A stretch of 57,828 bases of DNA, from NCBI GenBank assembly GCA_021202635.1, contig JAJQCQ010000091.1:1-57828 (forward strand), in the 5' to 3' direction. The position numbers and the translations under genes were made by a program. The DNA comes from Lachnospiraceae bacterium (lineage in GTDB: Bacteria > Bacillota > Clostridia > Lachnospirales > Lachnospiraceae). Below, one piece after another: positions 54,200 to 57,828 of the stretch. Each line of letters begins with the position of its first letter. Position 1 is the first letter of the stretch. The notes below the pieces were generated by a model, which saw only the letters and a program-made list of their open reading frames with translations, had not been told where the DNA came from and did no database searches.

Positions 54200-54964
54200 T
54201 CACAGAAACAGTTCGCACTCTTTTCTGTTTGCACAGAGCACTCCAAGCGCCACGCCGCCTAAGCTGGTGACAGCTCTCCCCAGCTTCTTTGCGCCGACAG
54301 GACAGACTGAAATGCACCGCATACAACTGATGCATTTTTTGGAATCCGGCTTCATGGATACCGTATCAATCGCGCCAACCGGACATTTTGCTGCGCAGAG
54401 ACCACATTTCACGCAGGCGTCTGAGGCACTCGGCCCCATACCAGGAGTCCGGGGACCCGGTTTCTCCGGAACTTTTCCCGGAACGTCAGGAAGCGAAACA
54501 TCTTCTCCGGCAATCTTTATGCGAATTTGTGCAGCCATCTCTTTCAGGCTTTTTTCATCCTCTGCATCCGGTCTGCCTGCCGCAACCTTTCTTGCGATGG
54601 AATGTTCTGCCAGAGCTGCAACAGCCGCAACCGGTCTGAAACCGGCTTTGCATGAGACATCCATGAGCTCGGCCAGGGTATTATCATAAGCACGGTTTCC
54701 GTATACGCAGATTAGAACTGCCCTTGCCTGTTTCCCGGATAAAGTGCTTAACCTTTCAACAGCGGTCTGCGGAATTCGCCCGCCGTAGGACGGAACAGCA
54801 ATCAGTGCGATATCATCTTTTTCCAGGACAATTTCTGCAAAGTCAATATTCCGGTCGCACAGATCGATTTCCAGAATCTGCTCTGACAACTGTCGGCTTA
54901 AAATATCAGCAGCTTTCTTAGTCCCTCCTGTTGGACTGAAGGTAATTTCATAGAATTTCATCAT
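54200..54964 (-). CDS. EFR1-type flavodoxin/ferredoxin fusion
   Basis: A 254-residue protein. The N-terminal flavodoxin-like domain has the phosphate loop FSPTGGTKKAADIL and AVPSYGGRIP. The C-terminal part has two 4Fe-4S motifs: CVKCGLCAAKCPVG and CISCMRCISVCPVG. This is the EFrB/EFR1 family of small redox proteins in Clostridia. It probably passes electrons to an unidentified partner in the cytoplasm. Start 54964 (Met-Met) follows GGGAG. It is monocistronic. Confidence 0.88.
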   Translation of the reverse strand: MMKFYEITFSPTGGTKKAADILSRQLSEQILEIDLCDRNIDFAEIVLEKDDIALIAVPSYGGRIPQTAVERLSTLSGKQARAVLICVYGNRAYDNTLAELMDVSCKAGFRPVAAVAALAEHSIARKVAAGRPDAEDEKSLKEMAAQIRIKIAGEDVSLPDVPGKVPEKPGPRTPGMGPSASDACVKCGLCAAKCPVGAIDTVSMKPDSKKCISCMRCISVCPVGAKKLGRAVTSLGGVALGVLCANRKECELFL

Positions 54965-55114
54965 TTGGTTCTCCCTTCTTGAGGTAAAGATAATCATAGG
55001 TAACTATGTTTCTTTTGAATTGGATATCATTTTAAAATCATTGCATTCAAAAATCAATCGAAATAGATAAAATTCTGTGAAACTTTATGAAACGTATGGA
55101 ATTATTGCTGGAAT

Positions 55115-55438
55115 CTATTGGGTTTTTAATCCATCCTCTCTCCTGCAACTCTCTAAAAGGTGCAGGGCGGTTTCTTTGGGGATCGGAACCTGATAAACAG
55201 AAGTCATATTTCTGCAGTCTGTGATCTGCGCTCCGTTGGAAGAAATGACATACCGGTACAAGTCAGGATTCTTTGCCATCTGATACGGCAGACAACTCAA
55301 TGCCCGCCCTGTCGTCGGCACAATCATAACCCCAGCATCCGCACAGACCTTCAGAGCTTTCATAGTCTGTTCTGATATTTTGCTGCGCGGATTAAGACAG
55401 GTGCCATCCATATCAATAGCAAGAAGTCTAATTCTCGT
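55115..55438 (-). pseudogene. Truncated Cof-type HAD phosphatase
   Basis: Encodes RIRLLAIDMDGTCLNP, the HAD motif I with both catalytic Asp residues, then VPTTGRALSCLP (motif II) and SSNGAQI. It ends after about 107 residues, so the cap and motifs III-IV are lost. The family normally begins a few residues before LLAIDMDGT; here AGGAGG is followed 6 bases later by ACG (55438), as if an ATG start had mutated. Probably not expressed as an active enzyme. Confidence 0.75.
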
Positions 55439-55451
55439 AGGAATCCTCCTG

Positions 55452-55619
55452 TCATTCTTCTTCCGTTCTTTTCCGATTCAGATACTCGTTATATTTCGCG
55501 TTGTTGTATTCCAGTTCCTTTTTCTGCATAATCCGGTTTCGGTCACTTAAGATCGCAAGCATCTCATCCACAATTTCCCCTTCCGGCAGTTCGCTGTAGT
55601 GAGAGAGATAGTAAATCAT
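55452..55619 (-). CDS. Small ORF of unknown function, 55 aa
   Basis: Starts MIYYLSHYSELPEGEIVDEM and continues with a charged helix (RNRIMQKKELEYNNAKYNEY) to a stop. Only a weak AGAGA lies before the ATG. It could be a small protein or the tail of a decayed gene lying between the HAD and phosphoglycerate mutase fragments. I do not recognise it. Confidence 0.35.
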   Translation of the reverse strand: MIYYLSHYSELPEGEIVDEMLAILSDRNRIMQKKELEYNNAKYNEYLNRKRTEEE

Positions 55620-55794
55620 TCTCTACACAGTAAAATCTGTATTCAGGTTCTGCGTGACCAGATCGCAGAAACGATCCTGATATCCTCTGTCCAGCATGAC
55701 CAAGTTCTGTCAGTGCGATGTCCGTGGCATCACAGATTTTATTCTCGACATTCCAGACTGTCTGTCCATGTCTGGTGAAATAGAGTGTACCCAA
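55564..55794 (-). pseudogene. Phosphoglycerate mutase-like (histidine phosphatase) fragment
   Basis: TTG start at 55794 after GGGAGGAG. The first residues TLYFTRHGQTVWNVENKICD contain the RHG phosphohistidine motif, then ALTELGHAGQRI. The rest is out of frame or missing; the frame ends after 76 residues instead of about 200. Decayed. Confidence 0.7.
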
Positions 55795-55828
55795 TTACGT
55801 CTCCTCCCATATAATCACGATTCAATCA

Positions 55829-56380
55829 CTATAGCATTCCAAAGAGGCTTTGCTGCTCGTATTCCTGTGTCCTTTGTAATGACACAGGTATTTTCTGCAA
55901 AAAAGCCTGTGTCCGCTCACCGTCACAAATCCAGTCCTCAACATTCTCTTTCTCCAGAATCAGTGGCATCCGATCATGCACCGGCGATACGGACGGATTT
56001 GCCTGCGTAGTCAATATCACAAAACGAATCTCATCCTCTATCAGATTATATAATCCTGCCATGTACAGCGTGGAACCATTCTCACGCAGGAAAGTGACTT
56101 TGTTCTTAGATGCATCCCATTCGTAAAAATGCCGCGCCGGTATCACACAACGCCGGTGAAGAACGCTTTCACTGAAAGTTTTCTTCTGCAGAGCAGTTTC
56201 AGCCCGCGCATTTATGAATAAACCTTTTCCACTGTATTGCGGAAAGCCCCATTTCAATCCAGGACTTTTCCTCGGGTTTATTCCACTGCTACATTGCTGT
56301 AGTCCACCTCTGACCACGCGTTCACGCATCAAACGTATTCCGCTCATCGAATCAAAAATGCGTATATACGCAAAAAACAT
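55829..56380 (-). pseudogene. HMCES/YedK-like protein lacking its N-terminal Cys
   Basis: The C-terminal two thirds are typical: LKWGFPQYSGKGLFINARAE, RRCVIPARHFYEWD (Glu of FYEW) and VSPVHDRMPLIL (active-site His). Intact HMCES/YedK starts Met-Cys-Gly-Arg, with Cys2 forming the DNA-abasic-site crosslink. Here the first ~45 residues (MFFAYIRIFDSMSGIRLM) do not align and there is no Met-Cys. No ribosome site was found before the ATG at 56380 or the TTG at 56407. Probably a 5'-damaged gene; a divergent functional relative is less likely. Confidence 0.7.
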
Positions 56381-56536
56381 TTTATGTGCTGCCTGACCAG
56401 TACGCAAATGTTAAATGTTGCTTTTAAAAGTCCCTTGAAAAAGTTTTCGTTTTATCTAAAATGTCGTTTTAAAAAGTTTCGATGTTTTTTGACAACAGCA
56501 GACTGCTTTTTACTGTCCATTCTCCGAAGGATATGC

Positions 56537-56542
56537 TATACT
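56537..56542 (+). promoter_or_regulatory. Extended -10 element for the YunG-like gene
   Basis: TG-C-TATACT (TG at 56534-56535, TATACT at 56537-56542), 31 bp before the start codon; the -35 region TGTCCA is weak. Confidence 0.5.
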
Positions 56543-56573
56543 TCTCATCAAAGAAGAGAGAGAAGGTGACGCT

Positions 56574-57014
56574 ATGTCAAAGCAATATCATTTTTACGGT
56601 TGGGAAAGCGCAACAATCCCTGCTGTTACAGATCAGTACACAAGCATCCAGACTCCACAGGATCTGTATGACGCATTGTCTGAACTCTGGTGCGCAGACA
56701 CATGTGCGCCCAGAATGCGTACAGACTGGACGCCGGAAAATAAAACGTTGGGGCAGTGCTCCATTACAGCGTTTCTGGCACAGGACATTTTCGGCGGCGA
56801 TGTCTACGGAATTCTGCGGCCGGGCGGCAACTATCATTGCTACAATGTGATCGGAGACTGCATCTTTGATCTGACAAGTGAACAGTTCGGTGACGAGGTG
56901 CTTAATTATTCTGGCAATCCGCTGCAGTCAAGAGAAGTTCATTTTGCCAAAGAGGAAAAGCGGCTGCGCTATGAAAAGCTGAAAGCGGATCTGCAAGCGT
57001 TTTGTAAAAAATAA
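56574..57014 (+). CDS. YunG-like protein
   Basis: A 146-residue cytoplasmic protein resembling Bacillus YunG. Conserved features are LWCADTCAPRMRTDWTPEN, LGQCSITAFLAQDIFGG and NYHCYNVIGDCIFDLTSEQFG. The invariant Cys and His positions suggest a papain-like or NlpC-like fold, but no activity is established. A ribosome site of the GAGAGAGAAGG type precedes ATG. Divergent from the HMCES-like gene; an inverted-repeat element end starts 2 bp after the stop. Confidence 0.8.
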   Translation: MSKQYHFYGWESATIPAVTDQYTSIQTPQDLYDALSELWCADTCAPRMRTDWTPENKTLGQCSITAFLAQDIFGGDVYGILRPGGNYHCYNVIGDCIFDLTSEQFGDEVLNYSGNPLQSREVHFAKEEKRLRYEKLKADLQAFCKK

Positions 57015-57015
57015 T

Positions 57016-57046
57016 GTAACTATTCAGAACAGCAGGCCGCCTTTCA
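57016..57046. repeat. Partial inverted-repeat element
   Basis: GTAACTATTCAGAACAGC followed by AGGCCGCCTTTCA. It matches the left end of the 40303 element and, over 21 bp, the reverse complement of the 9298 element. No clear right end is seen before the aldo/keto reductase, so it is probably truncated. Confidence 0.65.
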
Positions 57047-57129
57047 AAATAAATTTGTCCCTGTACTCGAATCAAGCTGCTGGTTATACATCCGTATACA
57101 CCTCCCTCCGGGCACCCCTGGCTATCGTA

Positions 57130-57828
57130 TTATTTCTGGTCATCAACCGGCGGTACCATGCGGACATAACCCTCCAGCATCGCCGGAGTACTGGTATAAT
57201 ATCTCACATTTTTATTGAGTGCTGCAATTTCCGCCATCTCCGCATCGGTCAACACGAAATCAAACAGGTCAAAGTTTGCCCTGATATGGTCCGGATTCTT
57301 AGAGCCCGGAATCACCACGTTACCTGCCTGTATATGCCAGCGCAGGATAATCTGGGCATTGCTCTTTTTGTACTTATCTGCCAGGTCCGTGAAAACAGGC
57401 TCCTCAAGCAGCGCCTTATCCCCATGGCCCAGCGGATACCATGCCTGAATCACGATATCCTCCTTTTTCAGGAACTCCTTCATCTCCTGCTCCTGGAAGT
57501 AAGGGTGCACTTCTGTCTGCAAAATCGTCGGCCTGACCTCGCAGATATCCAGAATCTCCCGAATCTGATCCGCATTAAAGTTGGAAAGGCCAATTGCCCG
57601 GACCTTGCCTTCTTTGTACGCTTTCTCCATCTGGCGGTACCCGGCCACATAATTTCCGGCTGGCTGGTGGATCAGCAGCAGATCAATGTAATCCGTGCCC
57701 AGCCTTTTCAGCGTCTTATCCACCACCTTCTCCTGCTCATAGAAGGACGGCCACAGCTTGGTCTCCAGAAAAATTTCTTCCCGAATAACACCGGATTTTT
57801 TCATGCCGCGGCCAACGGCTTTCTCATT
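57130..57828 (-). CDS. Aldo/keto reductase (partial, 5' end outside window)
   Basis: The frame is open to the right edge, so the N-terminus, including the catalytic Asp/Tyr region, lies outside. The visible part has EEIFLETKLWPSFY, YIDLLLIHQPAGN (active-site His), VRAIGLSNFNADQI, QTEVHPYFQ, and the NADPH-binding VIPGSKNPDHIRAN-type loop. NAD(P)H-dependent cytoplasmic reductase of small aldehydes or ketones; substrate unknown. Confidence 0.9.
   Translation of the reverse strand, partial: NEKAVGRGMKKSGVIREEIFLETKLWPSFYEQEKVVDKTLKRLGTDYIDLLLIHQPAGNYVAGYRQMEKAYKEGKVRAIGLSNFNADQIREILDICEVRPTILQTEVHPYFQEQEMKEFLKKEDIVIQAWYPLGHGDKALLEEPVFTDLADKYKKSNAQIILRWHIQAGNVVIPGSKNPDHIRANFDLFDFVLTDAEMAEIAALNKNVRYYTSTPAMLEGYVRMVPPVDDQK

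Noticed and set aside
1-57828. CRISPR arrays, tRNA and rRNA genes, riboswitches
   Set aside because: No regularly spaced direct repeats, tRNA cloverleaf or conserved rRNA segments were noticed on either strand. A covariance-model scan was not possible, so a divergent riboswitch is not excluded.

Overview
The window looks like chromosome of a gut-type Clostridia, most probably Lachnospiraceae. The signs are sigma-A promoters with strong AGGAGG ribosome sites, some GTG/TTG starts, split transketolases, LacI-controlled glycoside hydrolase loci, a PerR-rubrerythrin pair, heterodimeric ABC exporters and several AAA-ATPase/PD-(D/E)XK proteins. This placement is inferred from gene content. No rRNA, tRNA or CRISPR array was seen.

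Layout. 1-10.4 kb: a carbohydrate locus. A five-gene minus-strand operon (fucose-isomerase-like isomerase, transketolase N and C halves, FGGY kinase, cytoplasmic DUF5060/DUF5605-type glycosidase) is flanked by two LacI regulators and a metallo-beta-lactamase-fold hydrolase. The enzyme set fits an aldose -> ketose -> ketose phosphate -> transketolase route. D-apiose released from plant glycosides is my best guess for the substrate. 10.4-15.3 kb: hipBA, an AAA-ATPase/nuclease and a DUF89 protein. 15.4-29.1 kb: a rearranged zone. A GH78-PanE-nitroreductase-MATE operon has a second, decayed copy about 10 kb away (nitroreductase intact, PanE truncated, MATE reduced to a stub), with GH3, MATE and TetR fragments, two more AAA-ATPase/nucleases, a RelBE-type pair and another MBL-fold enzyme between. 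29.3-35 kb: a frameshifted GH20 and remnants of a MacAB-like system with a 5'-truncated sensor kinase.

35-41 kb: a LytTR regulator and soluble GHKL kinase beside a heterodimeric ABC exporter, then an RsuA-type pseudouridine synthase. 41-47.7 kb: housekeeping genes (PHP phosphatase, YhhN, secreted nuclease, PerR/rubrerythrin, spermidine synthase and basic amino-acid decarboxylase). 48-51.7 kb: a second ABC exporter pair. 51.8-57.8 kb: cysteine synthase, then a cluster of decayed genes (MATE with an internal deletion, HAD with an ACG start, phosphoglycerate mutase fragment, HMCES-like protein lacking its N-terminal Cys), an intact flavodoxin/ferredoxin, a YunG-like protein and a partial aldo/keto reductase.

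Two patterns cut across the window. First, short inverted-repeat elements (ends like GTAACTATTCAGAAC; one copy has an 8-bp target duplication) and a related hairpin with an invariant AGCAAGT loop sit at several gene breakpoints. Second, four genes carry single-base indels in homopolymers, which is either real decay or sequencing error.
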